64,000 bases of DNA from Natranaerofaba carboxydovora (lineage in GTDB: Bacteria > Bacillota > Natranaerobiia > Natranaerobiales > Natranaerofabaceae), in the NCBI RefSeq assembly GCF_022539405.1, contig NZ_CP054394.1, positions 2,364,501 to 2,428,500 on the forward strand, in the 5' to 3' direction. Below are positions 8,521 to 18,285 of the stretch, one piece after another; the first letter of the stretch is position 1, and every line of letters starts with the position of its first letter. The notes beneath the pieces are model-generated. The model was not told the origin of the DNA. It did not search any database and saw only the letters and a list, made by a program, of their open reading frames with translations. The translations under genes and the position numbers were made by a program.

Positions 8521-10089
8521 CTATTTTTCACTTTCAGCTTTTCTCTTTTCCTTATAGTCAAATTTATCTTCATACATCCTATCGTCAGCTTTTTTGAAGA
8601 TATTTTCTAGTGAAACTCCTTTTTCGTTAGCAGTTGCAAATCCTATAGCTATACTCATAGGGATCTCCGGTTCTTTTTTGTTGTATTCTTTTACTTTGTT
8701 TAAAATTCTATTTACTACCTTTTTGGCGTTGTTGGCATCGGTATAGGGAAGGATAGCGCCGAATTCGTCACCTCCTAACCTAGCTACAATATCAGACTCC
8801 CTAAAACAATCTTTAAAGAGGGTTGAAACAGCAAGTATAACTTCGTCCCCTTTGTCATGTCCAAGGTTATCATTAACCCATTTCAGGTCATTTAGATCAA
8901 AAACTATTATAGTTATGGGGTATTCTCTACTTTTTTCTAATCTCAAAAGCTCAGTATCAAAAAACCCTCTATTATAAAGGCTGGTCAGAGGGTCATGTGT
9001 GCTCAGATACTCAAGTCTTTTTTGATAGTATTCCTGCTCAGCTATATCTCTAAAGTTACATACAGCCCCAAGAACATCTCCCCACTCATCTCTCATCAAA
9101 TAAGCAGAAAAAAGCACCGGCACTTTTTTCCCTATACTTGTCTGTAAATATCTTTTTTCATTTCTAACAAGCTTGTTATTTATACCGTACCCAAGGTTAT
9201 ACGGCAGAGGAGAATTGTTCTCTACAGCACTGCCCTCAAATATATAATCTATACTCTCACCAATCAACGTTCTTTGTTTAGACCCCAAGATATTTTTTGC
9301 TTCTCGGTTTACCATTTGAATTTGTTTGTCTGTATCAATTAAGATAACACCTTCACCAATTGTCTCTAAGATTTCTCTGGTAAAATTTTCGGGGGTAAGG
9401 GACATTAGCCTTAGCTTTGTTATGGAGTACCATATACTACCCACAGGAAGCAAAAGACCTATAATAGTCAAATTATACCCAAAGGTTTCCCCATTAAATA
9501 GGCGATTTCCCGTCAGTACAAGCAAAGCTAAAAAAACCGTAAAAATAATAATCTTTGCCTGTTTTCTTTCCCTTACAACAACGGAATCACATCCCCAACG
9601 CCAGATCACAAACAAAGAGATCATCGTAAATAATATATAATAACTATCATATAATAAAAACCAGGTATGTTCATAGGAATGTATAATATTCCATCCATAG
9701 GCAGTTTTAATCAAATTTTCACTTCCCCATTCATAAACAAAGAAGTAGCTATATGTAAGAATTACAGTCGGAAGGTATATAAGAGGATAGATCCACCATT
9801 TACTTAAAACCCATTTATTTTTTGTAAGCTCTAAGGAAAAATGAAGGAAGAAAGCAAAAGTAGCACACCAGCTCACAACAGAAATCTCCTGCCACAATAA
9901 AGCAGACTCCACATCAGGGGCATAGACAAAAAAAGCGCCAGAAAATGCCCTCACACTAAGGCTCAGGCTAAGAGCGAAAAAAAGCTGGTTTACTCTCGCT
10001 TTAGGGTTAAGATGAAGCACATACGCACCAAAAAATAAATAAAACGCAAAGCTAAGTACAATAGCCATCAAAAAGACGTTCATCCCCAA
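8521..10089 (-). CDS. Membrane sensor diguanylate cyclase (7TM-PAS-GGDEF)
   Basis: This is a 522-residue protein. Seven membrane helices (about residues 5-222) resemble the 7TM sensor module of some histidine kinases. A PAS domain (about 232-340) follows, then a GGDEF domain (about 355-515). The active-site loop is intact (RLGGDEF), and a complete RxxD inhibitory site (RESD) lies five residues before it. It should make c-di-GMP and be feedback-inhibited. Two further c-di-GMP genes lie downstream and at 22557. It lies next to the GGDEF/HD-GYP operon but is separated from it by a 178-bp gap. Confidence 0.92.
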   Translation of the reverse strand: MGMNVFLMAIVLSFAFYLFFGAYVLHLNPKARVNQLFFALSLSLSVRAFSGAFFVYAPDVESALLWQEISVVSWCATFAFFLHFSLELTKNKWVLSKWWIYPLIYLPTVILTYSYFFVYEWGSENLIKTAYGWNIIHSYEHTWFLLYDSYYILFTMISLFVIWRWGCDSVVVRERKQAKIIIFTVFLALLVLTGNRLFNGETFGYNLTIIGLLLPVGSIWYSITKLRLMSLTPENFTREILETIGEGVILIDTDKQIQMVNREAKNILGSKQRTLIGESIDYIFEGSAVENNSPLPYNLGYGINNKLVRNEKRYLQTSIGKKVPVLFSAYLMRDEWGDVLGAVCNFRDIAEQEYYQKRLEYLSTHDPLTSLYNRGFFDTELLRLEKSREYPITIIVFDLNDLKWVNDNLGHDKGDEVILAVSTLFKDCFRESDIVARLGGDEFGAILPYTDANNAKKVVNRILNKVKEYNKKEPEIPMSIAIGFATANEKGVSLENIFKKADDRMYEDKFDYKEKRKAESEK

Positions 10090-10171
10090 ATCTCCCCCAG
10101 GTTATTTTACTACCCCATACCCCATTAATATAATATTATTCATTAACCTAATTTTAGAATTAAGAAATTCA

Positions 10172-10195
10172 TCCTGAGTTCAATTAGCTAATGAC
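10172..10195 (+). repeat. 24-bp match to the MITE interior
   Basis: These 24 bases are identical to 3329-3352 inside the MITE, and similarity continues a little on both sides. It lies in the gap between two GGDEF genes and lacks the MITE ends. It is a fragment or a shared small element. Confidence 0.6.
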
Positions 10196-10267
10196 TCGTT
10201 ACACCAGAATAAATTGTCTAAAAATTAAAATATTTTTTAACTACTACCATAATAATATATTATAATG

Positions 10268-11695
10268 TTACAATGCAATCTCTTTTTTTAAAACAAATAC
10301 AAATGCATTGACAACAAGAGGGTCAAACTGGGTTCCCGAGGAAGCTTTTATTTCAGAGATGGCTTTTTCTTTTTCCATAGCATCTCTGTAGGGCCTGTCG
10401 CTTATCATAGCATCATAAGCATCAGCAACAGCAATTATCCTACATTCTATTGGTATTTCTTCACCTTTTAGGCCAAGAGGATATCCTTTGCCATCCCATC
10501 TCTCATGATGCTTTAGAATAAGACCTGCTACCCCGGCCATATCTAATGAAGATAGAGCGATACGATAACCTTTTTCTGAATGTGTTTTAATAATTTTCCA
10601 TTCTTCATCGTCCAAAGGCCCCTCTTTAAAAAGAATATGATCTGGTATACCAACTTTTCCTAGATCATGAACCTGGGCGAGAAGGGATAGATCATTTAAC
10701 TGTCGATGTGAAAGTCCTATTTCCTTGCCAACTTTTTCACACAAATCACCGAGCCTGTTGGCATGTCCTTCTGTTATATGATCTCTTTCTCTAAGGGCCG
10801 CCATTAAAGTATTAAGGATTTGCGATCTTGTACCAGCCTCTTTATGAAGTTTGCTTCTATACATACTATCAGCTGCTTCTTTTGTCGCATCCATAAGTTT
10901 ATCACTATTATGGGCCGTTGAGACACCGATGGAAATATTCAAAGGGAATTTCGGGTTATCTGTATTGTGTTCATCAACTTTTTTACAAATATCATTAACG
11001 ATATTCTCTCCCAATTCTTCAGGAGTTCTTGGCATAATTATACTAAACTCGTCCCCTCCAACCCTTGCCAAGATATTCATATCACCAGCTTTTTCTTCCA
11101 AAATATCTGCTGCTGACTTAATAAGCTGATCTCCCACATCATGCCCCATAGAATCATTAATCACCTTAAGACCATCAAGATCAACGGATATAATAGTAAC
11201 CGGATAATCCTTTTCAGATTCTTTAAGATGTTCCAAACACTTCTCAAAATACGCCCGGTTATAAAGGCCTGTCAAAGCATCGTGGTTGCTGTTGTAGATT
11301 AAATATGACCAGTACTGTTTTCTTTTAAGAATATCTTCTAATCTCTTCGAAAAAATATTAAAAAGTTTTTCCCTATTAGAGTTCATTTCATGGCAGTGCT
11401 CAAAGAAGATCGTACCCGTATCAAAATTATATTCAAAAGTATTATTCCCCTTCTCCAAAAACATTTCTTTTAACTGAATGAAGGTTAATTCATCTTCTTT
11501 TCTAGAGCCAAATCCCCAAATACAATAAGGGCTTAATTCTCCTTCATCATCTGTAATAAATATTGCGATCTTTTTGGCACCAAGGACCCTTGAGCCTTTT
11601 TCTATAATCTCCTGTTTTAACTCCTTATCATCAACGGAAAAACTTAAAGAAGAAATATCATATAATGCTAAAACTTCCACAGGATCTAAGCTCAT
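10268..11695 (-). CDS. GGDEF / HD-GYP bifunctional c-di-GMP protein
   Basis: This 475-residue soluble protein has an N-terminal sensor region (about 1-130, possibly GAF-like). A GGDEF domain (about 137-297) has an intact RVGGDEF loop but no RxxD inhibitory site. An HD-GYP phosphodiesterase domain (about 300-470) has HDLGK and HHERWDGKGYP intact. It could both make and break c-di-GMP. It starts seven bases after the stop of the FIST gene, so the pair is an operon. The FIST protein is probably its ligand-sensing partner (inference). Confidence 0.93.
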   Translation of the reverse strand: MSLDPVEVLALYDISSLSFSVDDKELKQEIIEKGSRVLGAKKIAIFITDDEGELSPYCIWGFGSRKEDELTFIQLKEMFLEKGNNTFEYNFDTGTIFFEHCHEMNSNREKLFNIFSKRLEDILKRKQYWSYLIYNSNHDALTGLYNRAYFEKCLEHLKESEKDYPVTIISVDLDGLKVINDSMGHDVGDQLIKSAADILEEKAGDMNILARVGGDEFSIIMPRTPEELGENIVNDICKKVDEHNTDNPKFPLNISIGVSTAHNSDKLMDATKEAADSMYRSKLHKEAGTRSQILNTLMAALRERDHITEGHANRLGDLCEKVGKEIGLSHRQLNDLSLLAQVHDLGKVGIPDHILFKEGPLDDEEWKIIKTHSEKGYRIALSSLDMAGVAGLILKHHERWDGKGYPLGLKGEEIPIECRIIAVADAYDAMISDRPYRDAMEKEKAISEIKASSGTQFDPLVVNAFVFVLKKEIAL

Positions 11696-11701
11696 TCATA
11701 A

Positions 11702-12889
11702 TCACCCCGTTAAAAAAACTATAGATTTATTAAAAAATAAGGGCAAACCAAAAGAACTTGATATCTCCCCAAAAGTTAATATCCCAAAAGTTTTTTTGTC
11801 AAAATGTTTGCCAATACAACTTAACTCCTTCTCAAAATCCTTTTTCATAAGTAGATACCTTGATACACAATCAAATACCAAAACAAATTTGTTTTCTTTG
11901 GCACAGGCATTATTAGCTGTCGCAAATGCATTTTCAACAAGCTCATCCACACCGGCTTCCATGATAACCCCTGCTGTATCCTGAGGAAGCTCAGAGACAA
12001 ACACCAAGCTATCATCCTCTCCTACCTCAATAGGATCTCTAATCAAAAATCTATCCCCAATGCAAGGAATACCGACAGGATGCTTCATTCCGTAATAAGA
12101 AAAATTCTTTTTCGTAATACCCCCTAATAGCTCTGAATACCTTTCAAAGGCGGGGATCCCATCTATTTCGTATACCACTTTTCCTTTTGCTTTTGTTATC
12201 ACAAAAGCTTCACTTCTAGGGCTCCATCCATGCCCTACTGTTTGCTCCGGTAAAAACCCTTTCACAAAAGCTGTTGCAACAGCTTTGTCTGATATACCGT
12301 TTTCAGTAAACTGACAGGGCTTATGAAATTTCAGGTTATCTCCAGAACCTCCACCGGCATATCTAACCCTAGAACCTAATTTGTTATAGATCCCCCTTAA
12401 CATCGAAGAAATATCATAGCTAAACCCATCGGGGAAAATAAACAGAGTTCCAGCTTCATCTTCAATTACAAAACCATTATCATCTTTTTCAGGTCCATTA
12501 TCTTTTGATCCATTATCCATATCATCTCTAAGATATTCTGAATAATATTCACCAATTATTTCTCCGCTTCTATAGGCATCTTCCTGCCTACCTTTTAGAA
12601 AGCTTGTCCTAACATCTAAGTTATCACCTCTAAGTCCAAAGGCACTTACGCATTTTTCGTATACCTCGCTACCAGAGATAACCCCAGGAACACAGGCTCC
12701 AACAAATCTCGATAGTTTATCTTTACAGACTTCATATACAGCTTGATGATCATAGGTATCGGTAAAAAAAATTAAAACAAGATCAAGTTCTATCTCACCA
12801 ATCTGATCTTTTATTTGTTTTAAAGCATCAGCGGCTGCTTCTTTGCTGTCATTTTTATCACTTAAACCTATGGCAGTTACAAAACTCAT
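11702..12889 (-). CDS. FIST-domain ligand sensor protein
   Basis: This 395-residue soluble protein has the FIST N domain (about residues 20-235) and the FIST C domain (about 240-380). Visible marks are VGACVPGVISG, YAGGGSGDN and the MEAGVDE...FDCVSR region near the C-terminus. FIST proteins are predicted small-molecule sensors, often tied to two-component or c-di-GMP enzymes. The gene lies directly ahead of a GGDEF/HD-GYP gene with a six-base gap. The ligand is unknown. An acidic linker near residue 130 is probably disordered. Confidence 0.88.
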   Translation of the reverse strand: MSFVTAIGLSDKNDSKEAAADALKQIKDQIGEIELDLVLIFFTDTYDHQAVYEVCKDKLSRFVGACVPGVISGSEVYEKCVSAFGLRGDNLDVRTSFLKGRQEDAYRSGEIIGEYYSEYLRDDMDNGSKDNGPEKDDNGFVIEDEAGTLFIFPDGFSYDISSMLRGIYNKLGSRVRYAGGGSGDNLKFHKPCQFTENGISDKAVATAFVKGFLPEQTVGHGWSPRSEAFVITKAKGKVVYEIDGIPAFERYSELLGGITKKNFSYYGMKHPVGIPCIGDRFLIRDPIEVGEDDSLVFVSELPQDTAGVIMEAGVDELVENAFATANNACAKENKFVLVFDCVSRYLLMKKDFEKELSCIGKHFDKKTFGILTFGEISSSFGLPLFFNKSIVFLTG

Positions 12890-12969
12890 TTTATAATCCT
12901 CCAGGTTAGTTTTTCCACTTTATCATAATATAAAAATTGTCAATTAATGTCGATAAGACCAAAATCTTA

Positions 12970-14427
12970 TTATTTTTTGTCAAAATATAGGCCGGCAGTC
13001 CCGTCATCGTCTATGTCCCCCGCTATACCAGGCTCTGTCATCTCCTTTGGGTGAAGAATCCTGTTTACTTTTTCTTCTGATAAGGCCCCTTCCTCTACTA
13101 CAACATCTCTTACCCCGCGGCCTGTCTTTAAAGCCTTAAGTGCTATTTCAGAAGCTTTTTCATAACCTATATGAGGATTAAGGGCAGTTATAATGCCGAT
13201 ATTTTTTTCCGCCTGCTCTTTGCAGTGCTCTTTATTTGCCATAATACCTTTGATACATTTTTCTGTAAGCACATAGGCACCATTCGTTAGGCTCTCTAAA
13301 GATTCAAAGAGATTATGAAATAGCACCGATGTCATCACATTCAAATCAAGCTGTCCTGCTTCAGCTGCCATTGTTATGGTCTTGTCATTGCCTATCACCT
13401 GAAAAGATATTTGATTAATAACTTCAGTAATTACAGGGTTTACCTTACCTGGCATGATAGATGAACCAGCTTGAACAACAGGAAGGCTTATCTCACCAAA
13501 ACCACATCTAGGCCCTGATGCCATGAGCCTTAAGTCATTACACATTTTCGATAGATTGACAGCACAGGTCTTAAGGGTTCCGGAAAGGTTTAGATAATCG
13601 TCCATGTTCTGGGTAGAATCTACCAAATGCTCACTTATCTCTAGCTCAAGGCCACTGATGTAATTTAGCTGATCCTTAGCCTGTTCAATATAAACCTGAT
13701 CTGCATTAAGCCCTGTACCAACTGCGGTAGCACCAAGATTAATATATTTAAGCTCCTTTAGAGCTTTGTTAATCCTTTTGATATCCCTAAAGACAAACCT
13801 GGTATATGCCCCAAACTCCTGACCAAGCCTTATAGGCACGGCATCCTGAAGATGGGTTCTTCCTGTCTTCAAGACATCGTCAAATTCTTTTTCCTTCTCA
13901 AAAAGAGCGTCATGGAGGTCATCAAGGTTTGCTATTAGCTTTTTGCTTAGATTAGTTATTGCTATTTTGAACGCTGTTGGAATCACATCATTAGTCGACT
14001 GGGACATATTCACATGGGTGTTTGGCGAAACAAAAGTGTAGTCGCCTTTTTTGCCTCCCAAAAGCTCTACGGCCCTATTAGCAATTATTTCATTAGCGTT
14101 CATATTAATCGGTGTACCTGCACCACCGTGAATCACGTCAATTATGAACTGGTCATCAAACTTACCGGATATCATCTCCTGGCTTGCTTGCTTTATGGCC
14201 TGGCCAATATCTTTAGATAACTTACCTAGCTCCATGTTGGCTTTAGCAGAAGCCCATTTCACCATTCCAAGGGACTTTATGAGTTCTGGGTGAATATTAT
14301 GACCCGTTATAGGAAAGTTCTCCCTTGCCCTTTCTGACTGGATACCGTAATAAGCATCAGCAGGAATCTTCTTTAGGCCAAAGACATCTTCTTCAACTCT
14401 AAGCTCTATCTTTCTTTCATCTTCCAT
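12970..14427 (-). CDS. aspA: Aspartate ammonia-lyase
   Basis: This 485-residue enzyme interconverts L-aspartate with fumarate and ammonia in the cytosol. It has the fumarase/aspartase signature GSSIMPGKVNP. The following EVINQISFQVIGNDKTITMA is aspartase-like (fumarases differ here), as is MAAEAGQLDLNVM. TGRTHLQDAVP and the STNDVIPTA substrate loop are intact. The length is normal for AspA, with a slightly long C-terminal tail. It is monocistronic. Fumarase is the main alternative, but the motifs favour aspartase. Confidence 0.93.
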   Translation of the reverse strand: MEDERKIELRVEEDVFGLKKIPADAYYGIQSERARENFPITGHNIHPELIKSLGMVKWASAKANMELGKLSKDIGQAIKQASQEMISGKFDDQFIIDVIHGGAGTPINMNANEIIANRAVELLGGKKGDYTFVSPNTHVNMSQSTNDVIPTAFKIAITNLSKKLIANLDDLHDALFEKEKEFDDVLKTGRTHLQDAVPIRLGQEFGAYTRFVFRDIKRINKALKELKYINLGATAVGTGLNADQVYIEQAKDQLNYISGLELEISEHLVDSTQNMDDYLNLSGTLKTCAVNLSKMCNDLRLMASGPRCGFGEISLPVVQAGSSIMPGKVNPVITEVINQISFQVIGNDKTITMAAEAGQLDLNVMTSVLFHNLFESLESLTNGAYVLTEKCIKGIMANKEHCKEQAEKNIGIITALNPHIGYEKASEIALKALKTGRGVRDVVVEEGALSEEKVNRILHPKEMTEPGIAGDIDDDGTAGLYFDKK

Positions 14428-14481
14428 AAAAAATTTAACACCCTTTCATAAAGTTAAACAAAATATATTATATAAAGTCTA

Positions 14482-15360
14482 TTATCTAATGTTTGTATAA
14501 AATATTCTCTCTTCAAGAGGCGCACCTGGCCCCTCGCCTATTAGCCTTACCGCCCTAGCTGCTGCTTCTAGCTGTTTGTCAGTAGGTTCTTTTGTCATAA
14601 TAAGATACTGAAATAAAGCACTAACCCATAATAAAGGCTTAAACACCACTTCAAAAAATCTAATTTTAACCAGGTTAAAAAGTTCCATCGCCAAAATAAG
14701 AGAGATAAGCACATTTATAAACATTACCGTTCCCGTAAGATAGTTAAGCAAAAACACCAACGGCAGATAAAACACCACCAAAGTTGTTCCACATCTAGAA
14801 CTTACCCTGCTTTGCTTTTTAATATTATTTACAGTTAAAGGTTCATCCATTAAAGCAGCATTAATAGCCTTATGCTCTGCACCGTGATACCTAAATAAAT
14901 CTATCAGCTTCCCCGTATATAATTTTAACTTACCAGTAACCAAAAGCCCTACAAGGACTATCAAAACCAGGTACATAAAGTACCAGGAAGATACAAAAGA
15001 AGGTGAAGATGAAGCCGCAATAAAATATCCAGGAAATATCAAAAAAAGTATATCGGAAAAAACAGATAATATCAGTACCAACAAAAGAAACAATTTAGGG
15101 ATTTTGCCAAGGGTCATAGACAAAAGCTTAACAAGCATCTTAAGCTTCATAAAAGACCTTACTATAGGAATCTTTGTCAATATTCCTTTATTTTGCTTCA
15201 AGTTACTTCTTTTCTTGGTAAGCTTAAATCCATCACTAAAATCATTGTATATTACTATACAATCGCTTGCGAAAAAATATATCCCGTTAAATTTTGCCCT
15301 GCCTCCAAGGATTTTATCCTTTATACTTATATTTTGTAGATTCATATCCTCTACATTCAT
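14482..15360 (-). CDS. DUF1385 (YqhQ-like) membrane protein
   Basis: This is a 292-residue protein. GGRAKFNGIYF near the start, RYHGAEHKAINA near residue 165 and SRVSSRCGTT near 190 are the DUF1385 signatures. About four membrane helices lie at 88-115, 125-148, 195-215 and 215-235. The conserved His and Cys residues suggest metal binding, but no activity is established. Its 5' end is slightly ambiguous, since a second ATG lies five codons in. Confidence 0.82.
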   Translation of the reverse strand: MNVEDMNLQNISIKDKILGGRAKFNGIYFFASDCIVIYNDFSDGFKLTKKRSNLKQNKGILTKIPIVRSFMKLKMLVKLLSMTLGKIPKLFLLLVLILSVFSDILFLIFPGYFIAASSSPSFVSSWYFMYLVLIVLVGLLVTGKLKLYTGKLIDLFRYHGAEHKAINAALMDEPLTVNNIKKQSRVSSRCGTTLVVFYLPLVFLLNYLTGTVMFINVLISLILAMELFNLVKIRFFEVVFKPLLWVSALFQYLIMTKEPTDKQLEAAARAVRLIGEGPGAPLEERIFYTNIR

Positions 15361-15497
15361 TCATAAACACCTCGTTAATATATTCTGTATCCTTTTGATC
15401 TAGCTGATATAAATTTATTATAACATAACCAGCAAAGATTACTTGATAAACTAAATAAGTTTTCGAAAATTTCTCTAAATTATTTTTAAAAATATTA

Positions 15498-15526
15498 TTG
15501 AAAATCTTGAGTATCTGTTATATAAT
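15498..15526 (+). promoter_or_regulatory. Sigma-A promoter
   Basis: TTGAAA at 15498-15503 and TATAAT at 15521-15526 with a 17-base spacer drive the gene at 15590. Confidence 0.75.
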
Positions 15527-15589
15527 AGAACCACCATAATAGATTAGTTGTTATATAATGCTAAGGTTTTAAGGAGAGGAGGGAAATCC

Positions 15590-16057
15590 TTGAATAGTGT
15601 TAAGGTAAAAAAGTATAAAAATAATCATGACAACAATAACAATAGATTGATTGACCAATACTTTGATCAATGGATTGAGTTTATGAAACAATATAATAAC
15701 ACCAAAACCCTTGAATGGTGTGGCAAAGAATGTAAGGAAGGATGGAAGTCTTGTCAAAAAATGCAAAAGGAATTATTCTCTTTCTGGTTAAATAACATAA
15801 GCAACTTAGAGCCTGATGACATAGCTATGAAATTTGGGGCAAAGACTTTTGCCAAATGGCAAAAAAATGTATGGAAACATTGGATGAAAATTCAAAAAGT
15901 CTTTTTGGACCAATGCCTAGATAAGATTAAAGAAGAGGAGGAGGAAAATAACCTAACCCCAGAGCAGGCCATGACCAAGTTGTATGACTGCTGGCTTGAT
16001 ATGTTGGATGAGTGCACGAAGACAATGACAGGCAACAAGACAGGCGACAACACCTAA
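15590..16057 (+). CDS. Helical Trp-rich hypothetical protein (phasin-like features)
   Basis: This is a 155-residue soluble protein of unknown family. I choose the TTG at 15590 because AAGGAGAGGAGG lies seven bases upstream. An in-frame TTG at 15548 has no such site. The sequence is one long run of amphipathic helices rich in Trp, Lys and Gln, with several Cys. A CGKECKEGWKSCQ patch lies near residue 45. The helical, Trp-rich pattern recalls granule-associated phasins or the PhaE subunit, but I cannot prove this. No PHA genes are nearby. A good promoter and terminator make it a single-gene unit. Confidence 0.7.
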   Translation: MNSVKVKKYKNNHDNNNNRLIDQYFDQWIEFMKQYNNTKTLEWCGKECKEGWKSCQKMQKELFSFWLNNISNLEPDDIAMKFGAKTFAKWQKNVWKHWMKIQKVFLDQCLDKIKEEEEENNLTPEQAMTKLYDCWLDMLDECTKTMTGNKTGDNT

Positions 16058-16096
16058 CAACTAGCACACCCCATACCCCCATATATAATATATATT

Positions 16097-16147
16097 CTAC
16101 CCCCTGTTAAGCATAGCATAAGTGCTTTACACAGGGGGTAGTTTATT
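16097..16147 (+). terminator. Rho-independent terminator
   Basis: CTACCCCCTGT and ACAGGGGGTAG form an 11-bp G/C-rich stem, followed by a short T-rich stretch. It ends the transcript of the gene at 15590. Confidence 0.8.
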
Positions 16148-16274
16148 TATTAAACCTTTAAATATTAAAAGGTTTGCTGCGTTGTTTGTTGAAATAAATT
16201 AGATAATACAAAATGATTCTACTGCAATCAATAATCAATTTTCAATTAATTTATTCAGATGGAGGCAGGGCAAA

Positions 16275-17096
16275 ATGGCCATCGTTCTAAAAGGCGAAAA
16301 ATCTCTAGAAGGTAAAATCAAACGAAAAGAACAGGCTAGAGATCAGCTAAAAGGCGACATAAAAGAGACTAAATCAAAGCTTTGGACCCTTAGAAAAGAA
16401 GGTGTTAAGGATATTTTTGAAAAACTCTTTGGCAAAGATAATAATTACGAAAACACAACCGAAGAGAAAAAAGAACTAAAAGAAAAGATAAAATCCAAAA
16501 AAGAGGAAATAGAAAAGCTAGATGAAGAAATTACAGCCCTTACAAAAGGCCACGCCGGAGAAGAAGTGGTAACAAGTATACTAAAACAAAATCTATCCGA
16601 TGAATATTATATACTAAGCGGCAAAAAAATAGGCGGCGAAAAAGAAAAAGCAGAAATAGATCATCTGGTTATAGGCCCAAAAGGAATAATTCTAATCGAG
16701 GTAAAAAATACAAGCGGTATATTCTATTACGACAGCGAGGGAGAAGGCTGGCTAAAGGCTCCTTTTTCCGGCAAAAACGCCCTTATAACACCCATGAAAA
16801 GTCCTCAAGATCAGGTGGAAAGGGCAAGTAGGATATTTAAAGGAAATTTAAATAACCACTCAAATATTAACATTAGTATTTCTAATGTTAATATTAATAC
16901 AGCAGTTGTCTTTGCAGACGATAAATGTGTTTTTAACGGTATCGAAAACAGATTTACTATGAAGACTCCTCTTCTATTAAAAGATGAAATAATCCCCTAT
17001 ATCAATTCCCTACCTCAGGACAAACTACTATACAATAATAATGAAGCCGCCAGAAAGTTATCAAATATAATACTAACACAAAAACCTAATAATTAG
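16275..17096 (+). CDS. NERD-domain (nuclease-related) protein
   Basis: This 273-residue protein has an N-terminal charged coiled coil (about 5-88). The NERD domain (about 92-205) has HAGEEVV, the AEIDHLVIGPKGIILIEVKN core and a later SPQDQVERA. Asp of EIDH and Glu-x-Lys of IEVKN match the nuclease-fold active site. NERD proteins are predicted DNA-processing enzymes with no firm role. The start follows GGAGGCAGGG. No partner gene is coupled to it. Confidence 0.88.
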   Translation: MAIVLKGEKSLEGKIKRKEQARDQLKGDIKETKSKLWTLRKEGVKDIFEKLFGKDNNYENTTEEKKELKEKIKSKKEEIEKLDEEITALTKGHAGEEVVTSILKQNLSDEYYILSGKKIGGEKEKAEIDHLVIGPKGIILIEVKNTSGIFYYDSEGEGWLKAPFSGKNALITPMKSPQDQVERASRIFKGNLNNHSNINISISNVNINTAVVFADDKCVFNGIENRFTMKTPLLLKDEIIPYINSLPQDKLLYNNNEAARKLSNIILTQKPNN

Positions 17097-17183
17097 TTCT
17101 TCGGAGGTAATCAGTTGTTTATTGCAACTTTTAAAATTACTTGATATAATAATTTGTTGATAATAACCTATGGAGGATGTCAA

Positions 17184-17756
17184 ATGAATACAACAATCAA
17201 AGGAATGGCAATAGCTGCTATTATCCTCTCCACAACAGCTTTATTTAGGGGAGGATTTGAACTGTTTCTTGATGGAATTTTAGTTGGAGCAGGTATGCTC
17301 ATTCGGATAATACCCCTTTTAGTAGTAGCTTTTGCGGTCGCTGGACTGATAGCAGTACTAATAAATGAAGAGAAAGTTTCTCGCTGGCTTGGGAAAGAAG
17401 CCGGATGGAAGGGCCCATTTTTCGGAGCACTTGCAGGAGCTTTGGTACCAGGAGGACCGTTCTTTTTTTATCCTATGATGGCTACGCTATTACTTTCCGG
17501 AGCAGAAATAGGTACCTTAATAAGCTTTGTAGCAGCCAAGACCATCTGGAGTGTAGGTCGTATCCCGATGGAGATAGCTTTTGTAGGAACTGAATTAACA
17601 ATCTTAAGACTTGCCGTAACTTTTATCTTTCCTATTCTTGTTGGCATGATTATAAATACCTTTTTCTCTGGAATGACCGAAAAAATAAAATCAGACGTAG
17701 AAAATACTCAACTAAAGAATACAAATAAAGAAGCCAGTAAAGCAGATTATAAATAG
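17184..17756 (+). CDS. Half-size permease, ArsP/YraQ (DUF318) type, first subunit
   Basis: This is a 190-residue membrane protein with about five helices. The start ATG follows TGGAGGATGT. Its central motif WLGKEAGWKG, then AGALVPGGPFFFYP, recurs in the next gene as WLGEEAGWKG and VGGLVQGGPFTFFP. Full-length ArsP_1 permeases (about 300-350 residues) contain two such halves, so this pair looks like a split transporter forming a heterodimer. ArsP exports organoarsenicals, but the substrate here is unknown. A MarR gene lies convergent just downstream. Confidence 0.78.
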   Translation: MNTTIKGMAIAAIILSTTALFRGGFELFLDGILVGAGMLIRIIPLLVVAFAVAGLIAVLINEEKVSRWLGKEAGWKGPFFGALAGALVPGGPFFFYPMMATLLLSGAEIGTLISFVAAKTIWSVGRIPMEIAFVGTELTILRLAVTFIFPILVGMIINTFFSGMTEKIKSDVENTQLKNTNKEASKADYK

Positions 17757-17793
17757 AACAAAGCATAAACTTAGAAAAAAGAGGTGACAGGAT

Positions 17794-18285
17794 TTGCTAG
17801 ATGCATTTATTATATTAACTCTCATGGGAGTAACCCTTTTAATTATAGCATACAGACGCGGAGATAACTCCCACATCAAAGGCTTTATCGAAGGCAAAAA
17901 TATGTTCAAAAACGTCCTTCCCTTGCTACTGCTTGCTTTTACGATAGCAGGATTTATAGAAACCTTAATCCCTGCAGAAACAATTAGCACCTGGCTTGGC
18001 GAAGAAGCAGGTTGGAAAGGATTTTTCATTGGTCCAGCAGTTGGCGGCTTAGTTCAGGGAGGACCATTTACTTTCTTTCCCCTTTTTGATGCTATCTTTA
18101 GGGACAGCATTGGCACTGGCACAGCTATAGCCATGATAACAGGGTGGGGCATGTTAAATGTGGGACATATCCCTTATGAGTTAGCTTTTCTTGGACCTAG
18201 ATTTGTAACATTAAAAATTGCATCTTGTATAGCTATACCGCCTCTATCCGGGGTATTATCACACTTTTTGATAAATATTCTCTGA
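17794..18285 (+). CDS. Half-size permease, ArsP/YraQ (DUF318) type, second subunit
   Basis: This is a 163-residue membrane protein with about four helices, starting at a TTG with GAGGTGAC just upstream. It matches the preceding gene in the helix-loop motif WLGEEAGWKG...GGPF and is 37 bases behind it. The two probably form one transporter. Its last 27 bases overlap the 3' end of the convergent MarR gene. The two Gly-rich loops may line the pore (inference). Confidence 0.78.
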   Translation: MLDAFIILTLMGVTLLIIAYRRGDNSHIKGFIEGKNMFKNVLPLLLLAFTIAGFIETLIPAETISTWLGEEAGWKGFFIGPAVGGLVQGGPFTFFPLFDAIFRDSIGTGTAIAMITGWGMLNVGHIPYELAFLGPRFVTLKIASCIAIPPLSGVLSHFLINIL

